64,000 bases of DNA from Oceanobacillus damuensis. Its GTDB lineage: Bacteria > Bacillota > Bacilli > Bacillales > Amphibacillaceae. The notes below the pieces were generated by a model. That model was not told where the DNA came from. It searched no databases and saw only the letters and a program-made list of their open reading frames with translations. The DNA lies in NCBI RefSeq assembly GCF_001618145.1, contig NZ_LQNF01000003.1, positions 62,001-126,000 of the forward strand, written 5' to 3'. Made by a program: the position numbers and the translations under genes. Below are positions 50,880 through 60,795 of the stretch, one piece after another; the stretch's first letter is position 1; each line of letters starts with the position of its first letter.

Positions 50880-52481
50880 ATGACAAAACTGAAAAAGTCA
50901 TTATTAATTACTGTTTTTGTATTTGTACTAGGTACGCTGCTTGCCGCTTGTGCAAGTGAGCCGGATGAAAATGCTGGGGATGACAGCACGACACAGGAGG
51001 AAGGCACACGTGGTGGTGACCTTGTCATTGCAACACAATCAGATGCGGTATCCTTGGATCCGCATGCTACAAATGACACGCCATCTGCAGACGTACGCAT
51101 TAATATTTATGATAATTTGGTAATCCAGGATGAAAACATGGAGCTGCAGCCGAGCCTTGCAGAAAGCTGGGAACAGATCGATGATACGACATGGGAATTT
51201 AAGCTGCGCGAAGGTGTTACATACCATGATGGGTCAGCGTTCAATGCCGAAACGGTAAAAGCAAACATCGAACGTATTTTGGATCCGGATATCGGAGCGC
51301 CGGTTGCATTTATGTATGACATGGTAACAGAAGTTGAAGTGGTTGATGAGTATACGGTACGATTTATCACAGAATTTCCTTTTGCTCCACTTCCTGCACA
51401 TTTAGCACATCCAGGTGGACAAATGGTATCCAAGGAACAAATTGAAGAAGACTACGCTGCAATGGAAAATGGTGAACAGCCTGGTACCGTAATTAATCAA
51501 AACCCAATCGGTACTGGTCCATTCAAATTTCAGGAATGGAACAGTGGACAATCCATTGTATTAGAAAACAATGAAGATTATTGGGATGAACCTGCACTGC
51601 TTGACTCTATAACATTCAAAGTGATTTCTGAGGATCTAACTCGTATTTCCGAATTAACAACAGGTGATTCACATGTAACGACTCCACTGAGTCCATCTGA
51701 TGTTGCACAAGTTGAAGGTACGGATGGAACGAATGTGCAAAGACAGGAAAGTTCATCACTTGCATACATTGGATTCAATATGGATAAAGAGCCATTTGAT
51801 GATGTTCGGGTCCGTCAGGCGATTTCCATGGCTATCGATAAAGAAGAGATTATTAACGGAATCTATGATGGAGTTGGGATCCCTGCAAAAGGACCACTAG
51901 CACCAGGAATCTTTGGCCATGATGAGGATCTGAATGGCCTGGAATACGATGTAGAGGAAGCAAAAGCATTATTGGAGGAAGCTGGCTATGGAGATGGCTT
52001 CTCCGCAACAATCTGGACAAATGATGATCGCCAGCGTATGGATACTGCGACAAATGTCCAGGCACAGCTTGCAGAAATCGGAATCGACCTGGAAGTGGAA
52101 GTGCTTGAGTGGGGAGCAATGCTGGAGCAAACCGCACAAGGTGAACATGAAATGATGGTATTCGGCTGGACAACGGTTACAGGCGATGCCGACAACGGAA
52201 TGTATCCATTATTCCACTCCGACAATCTTGGAGCACCAGGAAACCGAACATTTACAGTGGACGAAGAATTGGACAGCTACCTGGATGAGGCACGCCAAAC
52301 TGCCGACCCTGAGGTCCGACTAGAATTATACAGCAAAGCACAGGAAAAACTAGTAGAACTAGCACCATTCGTATACCTGCTTCACCAGGAATATTTATTG
52401 GGAGTAAGGGATGAAGTGAAAGGATTGTCGCAGTTGCCTACACAGCTGCTGCAATTGAAAGAGGTTTATATTGAGGAATAG
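50880..52481 (+). CDS. Peptide ABC transporter substrate-binding lipoprotein (family 5), first copy
   Basis: The 533-residue protein has a lipoprotein signal (GTLLAACASE) and the family 5 fold of oligo- and dipeptide receptors: SLDPHATND, YDNLVIQDENMELQPSLAESW, NPIGTGPFKFQEW, VRQAISMAIDKEEII. It binds peptides (or a related ligand such as glutathione) outside the cell. It is followed by a terminator and array B, so it is a separate unit from the ABC operon beyond, which has its own receptor. Confidence 0.93.
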   Translation: MTKLKKSLLITVFVFVLGTLLAACASEPDENAGDDSTTQEEGTRGGDLVIATQSDAVSLDPHATNDTPSADVRINIYDNLVIQDENMELQPSLAESWEQIDDTTWEFKLREGVTYHDGSAFNAETVKANIERILDPDIGAPVAFMYDMVTEVEVVDEYTVRFITEFPFAPLPAHLAHPGGQMVSKEQIEEDYAAMENGEQPGTVINQNPIGTGPFKFQEWNSGQSIVLENNEDYWDEPALLDSITFKVISEDLTRISELTTGDSHVTTPLSPSDVAQVEGTDGTNVQRQESSSLAYIGFNMDKEPFDDVRVRQAISMAIDKEEIINGIYDGVGIPAKGPLAPGIFGHDEDLNGLEYDVEEAKALLEEAGYGDGFSATIWTNDDRQRMDTATNVQAQLAEIGIDLEVEVLEWGAMLEQTAQGEHEMMVFGWTTVTGDADNGMYPLFHSDNLGAPGNRTFTVDEELDSYLDEARQTADPEVRLELYSKAQEKLVELAPFVYLLHQEYLLGVRDEVKGLSQLPTQLLQLKEVYIEE

Positions 52482-52486
52482 AGCAG

Positions 52487-52525
52487 AAAGCATGGGGGCG
52501 TTTCAAAACGCTCCTATGCTTTTTT
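52487..52525 (+). terminator. Terminator after the first peptide-binding protein
   Basis: AAAGCATGGGGGCGTTT and AACGCTCCTATGCTTTTTT pair over about 15 bp and end in T residues, 5 nt after the stop. Confidence 0.9.
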
Positions 52526-52571
52526 GTTTATTTTGCTGTCTTATTTTTGTAAGTGTCAGAAGTTAGGATCG

Positions 52572-52806
52572 CTCTCCCGCAAGTTCGGGGAACTCTCCTG
52601 GAAATGACGCAGTTCTCCCGGCTGGCAGTTGCTCTCTCCCGACTTATGCAAGTCTCTCCCATATAGATGTTGCGCTCTCCCGAAAAAAGGATTCCCTCTC
52701 CCGCCTGGCCGGGGACTCTCCGAAGAAAAGACGCTGCTCTCCCGCCCGTCCGTCGCTCTTTCCTGACAAGCGACACAGCTCTCCTATATGACAGAGTACT
52801 CTCCCG
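52572..52806 (+). repeat. Phased array B: CTCTCCCG motif, 12 units at about 20.6-bp pitch
   Basis: CTCTCC(C)(G) begins at 52572, 52593, 52613, 52634, 52654, 52675, 52696, 52716, 52737, 52756, 52779 and 52799 (spacings 21,20,21,20,21,21,20,21,19,23,20; mean 20.6). The 12-15 nt between motifs are unrelated in every unit, and the change between 20 and 21 rules out a repeated reading frame. It lies behind the terminator of one gene and about 100 nt before the next, all on the plus strand. Confidence 0.92.
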
Positions 52807-52902
52807 CCTCGATTTAAAATAACTATTTACTAGATTGCCTTATTCCTATATAATATATATAAATATCCGAATATTATGTAAAAATAGCGAGGAGCATGTC
52901 TT

Positions 52903-54129
52903 TTGAAAAAATTATATCCCGAGGAAACATACGCACGAGATCGGGAGGCAGTTATTCAATTAACGAGAGAACTTGTAAGAATTCCCAGTGTTTACCGGGA
53001 AAACGACCCAACAGGCAATGAGGCGAAAGTTGCTGGCTATGTAGCGAATTATTTAAATCGAATTGGGATTGAGACACATATGGAAGAAGTAGTACCTGGC
53101 AGACCGAATGTCATTGGAATTGTCGATTCAGGGAAACCAGGAAAAACCCTGCTTTTTGAAGGACATACAGATGTTGTAACTGCGGGGAATCGTGAGAGTT
53201 GGGAATATGATCCGTTTGGTGCGGAGATTGTTGAAGGGAAAATGTATGGACGTGGGACGAATGATACGAAAGGGAATCTGGCTTGTATGATTACAGCCGT
53301 TCACTCGATTCTATTAGATCAGGCTGCATTTACCGGTAAAATTATCCTTTGCATTCCTTGTGACGAAGAGGGTCTCATGCAAGGCATCAAACATTTCATA
53401 GAACAGGGCTGGGCAGATGGAGTCGATGGGGCCATTATTTGTGAGCCTGAAGAAAATCAGGTTTGCATTGCCCAACGAGGTGCAATCCGATTACAAGTCG
53501 ATATTTACGGAAAAATGGCCCATGGCGCTATATCATGGAGCGGTATCAATCCCAATTGGCGATTGGCAAGGTTGCTTGTTCAATTGGAAAAGCTGGAAAA
53601 GGACGAGCAAGAAAGATATGGGGAAGACCCCTTGTTAAAATGGCCTTCCATTACACCGACCATTATTCAATCTCCAGTCAAAGGGGAAGCCCAAATTAAT
53701 GTTATTCCTGACCATTGCATGCTGACATTGGATATACGCACCGTCCCCGCTCAAAATCATGATGATTTATTACAACAGATATATTCCATTGTGGATCGTC
53801 TTAAAGCGGAAGATGCGGATTTTCGTGCAGAATTGACCGTCGTCGATAATCGCCCGCCTACCGCTACGTCAAAAGACGACCCAGTCGTACAAGCAGTATA
53901 TGAAGCAGTGAAAGGTGTAACTGGCAAAACACCTGTTTATAACGGTGTGCCAGGTGCAACAGATGGGACATTTTTACATGTACATGGCATTCCAATTGTG
54001 ACAATTGGTGCTGGTGATCGGGACGTGCCACATCAATTAAATGAATATGTTGAGATTGAGGAATTGGCTGAAACAACAGCGATATACCGGGAGGCGGCAT
54101 TGCGCTTCTTAAACAGGGAAAATGATTAG
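52903..54129 (+). CDS. M20-family peptidase (ArgE/DapE-like)
   Basis: A 408-residue zinc peptidase or deacylase. Metal residues are visible: His88/Asp90 (FEGHTDVV), Asp121 (GRGTNDTKG), Glu155/Glu156 (PCDEEG), and His near the end (GAGDRDVPHQLNE). It starts at TTG 52903, after GAGGAG. It is the first gene of the peptide ABC operon, 132 nt before the OppD-like gene. Relatives remove acyl groups or N-terminal residues from dipeptides, suiting breakdown of imported peptides. Confidence 0.93.
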   Translation: MKKLYPEETYARDREAVIQLTRELVRIPSVYRENDPTGNEAKVAGYVANYLNRIGIETHMEEVVPGRPNVIGIVDSGKPGKTLLFEGHTDVVTAGNRESWEYDPFGAEIVEGKMYGRGTNDTKGNLACMITAVHSILLDQAAFTGKIILCIPCDEEGLMQGIKHFIEQGWADGVDGAIICEPEENQVCIAQRGAIRLQVDIYGKMAHGAISWSGINPNWRLARLLVQLEKLEKDEQERYGEDPLLKWPSITPTIIQSPVKGEAQINVIPDHCMLTLDIRTVPAQNHDDLLQQIYSIVDRLKAEDADFRAELTVVDNRPPTATSKDDPVVQAVYEAVKGVTGKTPVYNGVPGATDGTFLHVHGIPIVTIGAGDRDVPHQLNEYVEIEELAETTAIYREAALRFLNREND

Positions 54130-54261
54130 AAAGCTAGATTGTCATCAAGCCTTTCGGTGACAGTCCTAAGTTGCGCTTATGAAATAGTTTTCCTATCCGC
54201 TAAATTATAAAGCATGAGTCGGCAAGGATTATTGTAGTTCAAATTCCGGGGAGGACCTGAA

Positions 54262-55290
54262 ATGAAATCGTCAACAGTTGAAACTAACAAGCATAAAGAA
54301 GTCCTGCTCGAGGTTAATGACTTAAAGGTCTATTTCGATATAAACCGAAAAAAGGTTGCGAAGGCCGTCGACGGCGTGGATTTTTCTATACATAAAGGTG
54401 AAACAGTCGCTTTGGTCGGTGAATCAGGCAGCGGGAAAAGTGTCACTTCATTATCTGTTATGAGGCTGATCCAGATGCCTCCAGGGAAAATTGTCAGCGG
54501 CTCGATTAAGCTGGATGACAAGGAGTTGCTTTCCTTACCGGAGAAATCGATGAGAAGAGTACGAGGAAATGAGATCGGGATGATTTTTCAGGAACCGATG
54601 ACATCCCTTGACCCTGTATTCACGATTGGTAATCAAATCATCGAATCCCTTGTCTATCATCAAGGCCTGTCTAAAAAATCAGCAAGAAAACAGGCAATCG
54701 AGTTATTAAATATCGTTGGGATTGCTAACTCTGAAAAGGTCATTGATGGATATCCCCATCAATTGTCTGGAGGCATGCGACAGCGTGTCATGATTGCAAT
54801 AGCACTGTCAAATAATCCTAAATTATTGATAGCAGATGAGCCGACAACCGCTTTAGATGTAACCGTGCAATCCCAGATCCTGAAGTTGATGTTAAAAATG
54901 AAAGATACATTTAACTCTTCGATTCTATTAATTACTCATGATATGGGAGTTGTCGCAGAAACAGCCGATCGTGTACTTGTTATGTATGGTGGACAAATTG
55001 TCGAAGAAGCAGAAGTTAAAGAATTATTTCTGAATCCAAACCATCCTTATACGATGGCTCTCCTTAAAACGATGCCGAATCTGGATCAACATGTGAGAAG
55101 ATTACCATCCATAAAAGGAAATGTTCCACCTGCACATATGTTTCCAGAAGGATGCCGTTTTGCGGATCGATGTGAATTTGCGATGGAAAGATGCAGATTA
55201 GTTGCACCAGAGCTCGAAAATATTTCAGATGGACATAAAGTTCGCTGCCATCTTCCGTTCATGAAAGGCGGTGAAGCCCTTGGCCAATAA
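54262..55290 (+). CDS. Peptide ABC transporter ATP-binding subunit (OppD/DppD-like)
   Basis: 342 residues with Walker [10 protein letters not shown] (53-61), signature [15 protein letters not shown], Walker [14 protein letters not shown] and the C-terminal oligopeptide extension with Cys-rich [15 protein letters not shown], a 4Fe-4S-like or structural motif of the family. It works with the next ATPase. GGGGAGG precedes ATG 54262. Confidence 0.95.
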   Translation: MKSSTVETNKHKEVLLEVNDLKVYFDINRKKVAKAVDGVDFSIHKGETVALVGESGSGKSVTSLSVMRLIQMPPGKIVSGSIKLDDKELLSLPEKSMRRVRGNEIGMIFQEPMTSLDPVFTIGNQIIESLVYHQGLSKKSARKQAIELLNIVGIANSEKVIDGYPHQLSGGMRQRVMIAIALSNNPKLLIADEPTTALDVTVQSQILKLMLKMKDTFNSSILLITHDMGVVAETADRVLVMYGGQIVEEAEVKELFLNPNHPYTMALLKTMPNLDQHVRRLPSIKGNVPPAHMFPEGCRFADRCEFAMERCRLVAPELENISDGHKVRCHLPFMKGGEALGQ

Positions 55291-56302
55291 AGAAGTCTTG
55301 CTAAAGGTGTCTCATCTGAAAACATATTTTCCAGTCAAAGCAAACTTTAAATTGGGAAAACGAGCCGTATTAAAAGCGGTAGATGATATCTCGTTAAGCC
55401 TTTATAAAGGAGAAACCCTCGGGATAGTAGGAGAATCCGGGTCCGGCAAATCCACCTTGGGACGTACGATTTTGAAGCTGGAAGAGCCAACAGATGGGGA
55501 AATTATTTTTGAAGGTCAGCATATTGAAAAACTGAAATCGAAAGCACTTCAGATCTATCGCAACCAAATGCAAATGATATTTCAGGACCCATTTGGTTCC
55601 CTGAATCCCAGGATGAAAATCGAAAAGATTATCGAAGAGCCGATAAAAATGCATACAACGCTCACAAAGTCAGAACGGAAAGAAAGAGTTCTGGAATTGA
55701 TCGAAAAGGTCGGTTTGTCTGAGGAAGCCTTGAAGAAACTTCCTCATGAGTTTTCGGGGGGACAACGGCAGCGCATTGGAATTGCCCGGGCGCTGGCGAT
55801 TAATCCCAAGTTTATTATTGCAGATGAACCTGTGAGCGCACTTGATGTATCCATACAGTCCCAAGTGCTGAACTTAATGATGGATTTACAGGATGAATTT
55901 GGTTTAACGTATTTATTTATATCCCACGATTTAAGTGTGATTAAGCATATTAGTGACAGGGTTGCGGTGATGTATTTAGGAAGAATCGTAGAAATTGCAT
56001 CAAAGGATTCACTTTATGCTAATCCCTTACATCCTTACACGAAAGCGTTACTTTCGGCCATTCCCGTTGTTAACTTTGATCAGAAGCGGGAGGAAATTCC
56101 GATAACAGGTGAATTGCCAAGCCCTGTAAATCCACCAGTTGGCTGTGCGTTCCATCAACGATGTCCATTTGCAATGGAAAAATGCAAACAAGAAAGACCA
56201 CAGTTAAAAGAAATCAATGAACAGCAGCAGGTTGCATGCTTTTTATATGATGATAAGGAAGAGATAGAGAAAAACTTGGGTTCCAGTATGGTTCAAGTAT
56301 AA
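55280..56302 (+). CDS. Peptide ABC transporter ATP-binding subunit (OppF/DppF-like)
   Basis: About 340 residues with Walker [10 protein letters not shown], signature [15 protein letters not shown], Walker [14 protein letters not shown] and the C-terminal [12 protein letters not shown]. It pairs with OppD to hydrolyse ATP. The reading frame starts inside the end of the previous gene. I favour TTG 55280, where GGTGA precedes it; GTG 55271 is the alternative. Confidence 0.94.
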   Translation: MANKEVLLKVSHLKTYFPVKANFKLGKRAVLKAVDDISLSLYKGETLGIVGESGSGKSTLGRTILKLEEPTDGEIIFEGQHIEKLKSKALQIYRNQMQMIFQDPFGSLNPRMKIEKIIEEPIKMHTTLTKSERKERVLELIEKVGLSEEALKKLPHEFSGGQRQRIGIARALAINPKFIIADEPVSALDVSIQSQVLNLMMDLQDEFGLTYLFISHDLSVIKHISDRVAVMYLGRIVEIASKDSLYANPLHPYTKALLSAIPVVNFDQKREEIPITGELPSPVNPPVGCAFHQRCPFAMEKCKQERPQLKEINEQQQVACFLYDDKEEIEKNLGSSMVQV

Positions 56303-56329
56303 ATGAATGGAGAGTGTGGTGATCAATGA

Positions 56330-57295
56330 ATGAGATATAACAATATTACGGATGTACCTGGTGTCAAAGTGGGGAATTGCGAAGATGACCATGCATTAAC
56401 AGGCTGTACAGCCATTTTGACAGAGGAAGGTGCTGTGTGCGGGGTGGATGTACGCGGGTCTGCACCCGGAACAAGAGAAACAGATGCACTTGACCCAATC
56501 AATGCGATTCAGGAAGTTCATGCCATTTGTTTGTCTGGCGGCAGTGCTTACGGATTGGAAGCGGCATCTGGAGTGATGAAGTATTTGGAAGAGCAGCAGG
56601 TCGGATTTGACGTAGGAGTGGCAAAAGTGCCAATTGTTCCTGGGGCCGTAATTTTTGATCTCAATGTTGGCGATCCAAACGTAAGACCGGACATCCAAAT
56701 GGGATACAAGGCGGCAAGTATGGCAAAGGCTGGGGATTTTCGCCAAGGTAATGCAGGTGCTGGCTGCGGGGCGACGGTTGGTAAACTGGCAGGACCTGAG
56801 CTTGCGATGAAATCTGGCTTAGGAAGCAGTTCGGTTGAGGGTGCGGAAGATTTAATCGTTGGAGCGATCGTTGCAGTGAATGCGGTTGGAGATATCCGAG
56901 AACCACAAACAAACAACCTCCTTGCAGGTGCGTGGGATCCGGAAACATCGGAATTCATCGATAGTATTGACTACATAAAAAGAAACGTTTCTTCAAAAGC
57001 CCAAGCAGGAACAAACACGACAATTGGTGTCGTAGCCATGAATGCAAAACTGACCAAAGCGGAGGCGAAAAAAATAGCCGGCCTAACTCAGAATGCATTG
57101 GCAAGAGTCATCTTTCCCGTTCATACGATGTTCGATGGTGATGCGATTTTTGTATTAGGGACAGGCACAAAAGAGTATTCGGTCGATTATTTGGGCACAC
57201 TTGCGGCGGAAACCATGGAAAAAGCCATTTTAAAGGGCGTTAAAGCAGCAGAACCGATTAACCATATGAAAAGTTATTCCAGCTTCATCGATTAA
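56330..57295 (+). CDS. P1-family (DmpA-type, S58) aminopeptidase
   Basis: The 321-residue protein belongs to the DmpA/P1 family of self-cleaving N-terminal-nucleophile hydrolases, which release N-terminal residues from peptides, some acting on D-amino acid amides or beta-peptides. The family N-terminus (NNITDVPGVKVGN), SGGSAYGL, QGNAGAGCGATVG and the probable cleavage region TNTTIGVVAMN (new N-terminal Thr) are present. It is inside the ABC operon, so the imported peptide is its likely substrate. The exact nucleophile is inferred from family alignment in memory. Confidence 0.88.
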   Translation: MRYNNITDVPGVKVGNCEDDHALTGCTAILTEEGAVCGVDVRGSAPGTRETDALDPINAIQEVHAICLSGGSAYGLEAASGVMKYLEEQQVGFDVGVAKVPIVPGAVIFDLNVGDPNVRPDIQMGYKAASMAKAGDFRQGNAGAGCGATVGKLAGPELAMKSGLGSSSVEGAEDLIVGAIVAVNAVGDIREPQTNNLLAGAWDPETSEFIDSIDYIKRNVSSKAQAGTNTTIGVVAMNAKLTKAEAKKIAGLTQNALARVIFPVHTMFDGDAIFVLGTGTKEYSVDYLGTLAAETMEKAILKGVKAAEPINHMKSYSSFID

Positions 57296-57317
57296 AAATA
57301 TAAAAGGGGTGATTGAT

Positions 57318-58883
57318 TTGTCAAAAAGAAAATATTGGTTGACAATCGTTTTGTTAGTGGCCGTGCTCTTCATTAGTGCCTGTTCCAACTCAGAAGAAGG
57401 AAGCGAAAAAGCAACGGAGAGTGAAGACGGCTCTGAAGCAACAGCAGGAGCATCAGATCAGGCGCAGGAAATTCGTGTACGGATTAATGACGATCCAGAC
57501 TTCCTGGATCCGCATCGTGCAACAGCATCGATTTCATTTCAAATGATTCTAAATATGTTTGAAGGTTTATTTATTCCGCAAACAGACGGATCGTTAACGG
57601 AAGGATTGGCAGAAAGCTATGAAGTGTCTGAAGATGGGTTGACATATACGTTTACGATTCGGGATGATGTGACATTCCATAATGGAGAGCCATTAACCAT
57701 TGATGACGTTGTATACACTTTTGAACGTTTGATGGGGCTAAATGGCGGAGAAAAATTATCCGGTAACTTTGATAATGTCGCGTCCATTGATGCACCAGAT
57801 GAGAAGACATTTGTAATGACATTAAAAGAAGCACATTCCAATTTCCTCTATTCTTTAACTGCATTACAATCAGCGATCATACCACAAAGTAATGATGGCG
57901 AACATAATGAAAATCCGATTGGAACTGGCCCATTTGCCTTTGTTGACTATTCACCAGGTGCAAACCTTGAGCTGACGAAAAATGAAGATTACTGGCAGGA
58001 TGGATTACCTTATCTGGATAATGTGACATTTGTCTTCCAATCAGATGACCAGGCAGCCGTAATGAATCTGTTGGCTGGAGAAGTAGATGTGACCGGTGTT
58101 CCAGGCCATCGTGTTTCAGAGGTGGAGGACAGCTTTAACATTTCCCATCAAAATAACAACTCGACATTAATCATCACCTTTAATCAAGAAAAAGAGCCTT
58201 TTAAAGATATGAAGGTTCGCCAGGCGATTAACCTGGCAATTAATAAACAGGATATTATTGACTCTGTTTTCTCTGGTTATGCAACTCCAATCGGTTCCAA
58301 TATGAGTCCTGCCATGGGAGAATATTATCTTGATGGGCTCCAGGATGTATATCAGCGTGATGTGGAGAAGGCCAAACAACTGTTGGCGGAGGCTGGCTAT
58401 CCAGATGGATTTGAAACGAAAATTACGGTTTCTTCCCACAATGATTTGTACTCCAGCGTTGCCCAAATCGCAGTGGAAAATCTAAAAGAAATTGGTATTG
58501 ATGTAGAAATCGAAGTAGTGGAATGGGGCATCTGGTTAGAGCGTGTATATTTTGGACGTGATTATGAACTGACAACGATTGATTTAACGGGCAGACCGTC
58601 CGCATACGAGATTTTAGATGACTATATTTCAACCAATGATGCAGAAAACTTCTTCCTTTTTGATAATCAGGAATTCGATCAGGTAATGGCAGACGTACGA
58701 AAAGAAACGGAAATAGAAAAGCAAATCGACTATTACCACCGGGCTCAAGAAATCTTAAATGAAGAATCAGCAGCAGTTTATATCGCGGACTACCAGATTT
58801 TATGGGGATCGAAGCAAAATATTTCAGGATTAAAGAGCTACCCATTCTGGTTCCATGATATGAAAGAAGTCAAATTCGATTAA
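57318..58883 (+). CDS. Peptide ABC transporter substrate-binding lipoprotein (family 5), second copy
   Basis: About 521 residues with a lipoprotein signal (VLFISACSNSE), an acidic linker (Glu/Ser-rich, about 25-50), and the family 5 sequences DPDFLDPHRATASI, NPIGTGPFAFVDY and KVRQAINLAINKQDII. It is the receptor of the adjoining OppBCDF-like transporter. GGGG lies 8 nt before TTG 57318; GTG 57309 is too close to it. Confidence 0.93.
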   Translation: MSKRKYWLTIVLLVAVLFISACSNSEEGSEKATESEDGSEATAGASDQAQEIRVRINDDPDFLDPHRATASISFQMILNMFEGLFIPQTDGSLTEGLAESYEVSEDGLTYTFTIRDDVTFHNGEPLTIDDVVYTFERLMGLNGGEKLSGNFDNVASIDAPDEKTFVMTLKEAHSNFLYSLTALQSAIIPQSNDGEHNENPIGTGPFAFVDYSPGANLELTKNEDYWQDGLPYLDNVTFVFQSDDQAAVMNLLAGEVDVTGVPGHRVSEVEDSFNISHQNNNSTLIITFNQEKEPFKDMKVRQAINLAINKQDIIDSVFSGYATPIGSNMSPAMGEYYLDGLQDVYQRDVEKAKQLLAEAGYPDGFETKITVSSHNDLYSSVAQIAVENLKEIGIDVEIEVVEWGIWLERVYFGRDYELTTIDLTGRPSAYEILDDYISTNDAENFFLFDNQEFDQVMADVRKETEIEKQIDYYHRAQEILNEESAAVYIADYQILWGSKQNISGLKSYPFWFHDMKEVKFD

Positions 58884-58899
58884 GCAGAGGGTTGGTACT

Positions 58900-59841
58900 A
58901 TGTTTTACATCATTCGCCGCATACTATTGCTTGTCATTACTGTCGCACTCGTGTCAGTCATTACGTTTTCCGTTTTTCAAATATTACCAGGAGATCCGGT
59001 ACGCACCATGCTGGGGACAGAGGCGGATGAAACGCAAATTGAAAGCTTGAGGAATGAGCTGGGTTTAAATCGTCCCTTGCATGAACAGTACGTTGATTGG
59101 ATTCGCGGAATATTCACTGGTGACTTAGGCAATTCGATTCGGTTTTCGATGCCGGTAAGCGTCCTGTTGATGGAACGGTTGCCTGTTACTTTGTCTGTAG
59201 CGGGTATGGCATTATTCATCGTTGTACTCTTTGCACTCCCTTTAGGAATATTTGCGGCAAAACGGCAAAAGAAATTTAGTGATGTCGTGTTATCCTCTGT
59301 GACACAATTAGGAATGGCAATCCCATCTTTTTGGCTGGGAATGATCATTATTCTTTATATTGGAATGAACGTTGATTTCTTTAAGATTAACGGATATATT
59401 CCTTGGTCAGAAAGTATAAAGGGTGCATTAAGCACATTGATTCTGCCCGCTTTAACGATTGCCATTCCACAAATCGCCGTGAAATTCCGTTATGTAAGGA
59501 CTTCTATTTTAGACCAAATGCAGCTCGATTACGTTCGTACCATCCGGAGCAAAGGATTACCGGAAAGAATAGTCGTATATAAACATATATTAAAAAACGC
59601 TTTGATCCCCATACTCACTATTTTTGGATTGATTACCGCAGAGGTAGTTGCAGGGACCATTATTGTAGAACAAGTCTTTGCATTGCCGGGAATAGGGCAA
59701 TTGCTGATAACATCGATTAGTTATCGCGATTTTCCGTTGGTACAGGGAATCGTTATGTATATCACGATCACAGTGGTTTTTATTAATTTTGTAGTGGATA
59801 TCTTATATTCTGTCATCGATCCAAGGATCCGGTTGCGTTAG
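58900..59841 (+). CDS. Peptide ABC transporter permease (OppB/DppB-like)
   Basis: A 313-residue six-helix membrane subunit. The N-terminal IRRILLLVITVALVSVITF and ILPGDPVRTMLG, the EAA loop YVRTIRSKGLPERIVVYKHILKNALIPILTIFG, and the C-terminal VIDPRIRLR are family hallmarks. It lies 16 nt after the receptor gene. Confidence 0.95.
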   Translation: MFYIIRRILLLVITVALVSVITFSVFQILPGDPVRTMLGTEADETQIESLRNELGLNRPLHEQYVDWIRGIFTGDLGNSIRFSMPVSVLLMERLPVTLSVAGMALFIVVLFALPLGIFAAKRQKKFSDVVLSSVTQLGMAIPSFWLGMIIILYIGMNVDFFKINGYIPWSESIKGALSTLILPALTIAIPQIAVKFRYVRTSILDQMQLDYVRTIRSKGLPERIVVYKHILKNALIPILTIFGLITAEVVAGTIIVEQVFALPGIGQLLITSISYRDFPLVQGIVMYITITVVFINFVVDILYSVIDPRIRLR

Positions 59842-59852
59842 GATGTGCCAAC

Positions 59853-60671
59853 ATGTGTAAATATATCAAAAATATAAATCTCGTTTTGGGGTCGCTGATC
59901 CTTTTTGTCTTCCTTTGCATGATGGTAGTGAGTTTCTTTTACACTCCTTACGATGTTAATTCGATGGATATCCCAAACAAACTTCAGGAACCAAGCAGCA
60001 AGCATATCTTTGGTACAGATGAATTCGGACGCGATATTTTCAGCAGGATATTAAAAGGGAGCCAAACAGCATTTATTGTAGGGATACTGACAGTGGCCAT
60101 CGGTGTGTTCTTCGGTGTATTAATCGGTGGTATCGCGGGTTATACAGGTGGATGGATAGATGAGGTTTTTATGCGGTTCATGGATGCACTCATGGCCTTT
60201 CCTGGAATCATTTTAGCCCTCATGCTTGTAGCTGTTTTCGGACCGGGAATTATAAATACATCGATAGCTCTCGGTATTATTGCGATTCCAAGTATTGCAA
60301 GGGTAACAAGGAGCGGGTTTGTTCAGCAGAAGGAAGCGGAATATGTCACAGCATCCAAACTGATTGGAGTCAATGTGTATAAGATTATGTTCCGTCATAT
60401 TTTACCGAACGTTTCTTCGCAAATCATTGTAGCTGCATCGATTGCATTTGCCCTGGCGATGTTAGCTGAAGCAGCACTTAGCTATTTAGGTTTGGGTGTT
60501 CAGCCGCCAGATCCGAGCTGGGGAAGAATGCTGAAGGATGCACAGGCCTATCTGATTGGTTCCCCATGGTATACCTATGCGCCAGGCGGTGCCATCACGC
60601 TTTTAGTTTTAGGGTTGTATCTATTGAGTAATGCGATTAGAGATATCATGGATCCCCGTTCGAAATCATAA
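59853..60671 (+). CDS. Peptide ABC transporter permease (OppC/DppC-like)
   Basis: A 272-residue membrane subunit partnering OppB. HIFGTDEFGRDIFSRILKGSQT, the EAA loop EYVTASKLIGVNVYKIMFRHILPN and SYLGLGVQPPDPSWGRML are characteristic. It ends the operon and is followed by a strong terminator. Confidence 0.95.
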   Translation: MCKYIKNINLVLGSLILFVFLCMMVVSFFYTPYDVNSMDIPNKLQEPSSKHIFGTDEFGRDIFSRILKGSQTAFIVGILTVAIGVFFGVLIGGIAGYTGGWIDEVFMRFMDALMAFPGIILALMLVAVFGPGIINTSIALGIIAIPSIARVTRSGFVQQKEAEYVTASKLIGVNVYKIMFRHILPNVSSQIIVAASIAFALAMLAEAALSYLGLGVQPPDPSWGRMLKDAQAYLIGSPWYTYAPGGAITLLVLGLYLLSNAIRDIMDPRSKS

Positions 60672-60683
60672 TAAATAACAAGG

Positions 60684-60737
60684 GGCTGTCCAGAAAGTTA
60701 GTGAAACACAGAATTAACTTTCTGGACAGCCATATTT
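60684..60737 (+). terminator. Strong terminator of the peptide transporter operon
   Basis: GGCTGTCCAGAAAGTTA (60684-60700) and its exact complement (60715-60731) form a 17-bp stem followed by ATATTTTTT. The arm sequence GGCTGTCC..AAAG also recalls insertion-sequence ends, so it might derive from one. Confidence 0.9.
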
Positions 60738-60795
60738 TTTAGATGGTTATAATAACTGAAAACCTCTGCAAGGTTGTTTCACCTAACTAAATAGG

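Noticed and set aside
52528-52776. 82-codon minus-strand frame across array B
   Set aside because: It lies in the phased array, opposite to both neighbours, with no ribosome site and no family-like sequence.
43327-52806. Arrays A and B as CRISPR
   Set aside because: The conserved unit is only 7-8 bases and the pitch about 20.6 bp; CRISPR repeats are 23 bases or longer with about 30-base spacers, and no cas gene is in the window.
60684-60737. Insertion sequence or MITE end
   Set aside because: Although the arms recall IS ends, the hairpin sits just after an operon and is followed by a T tract, so terminator is the simpler reading; no target duplication was seen.
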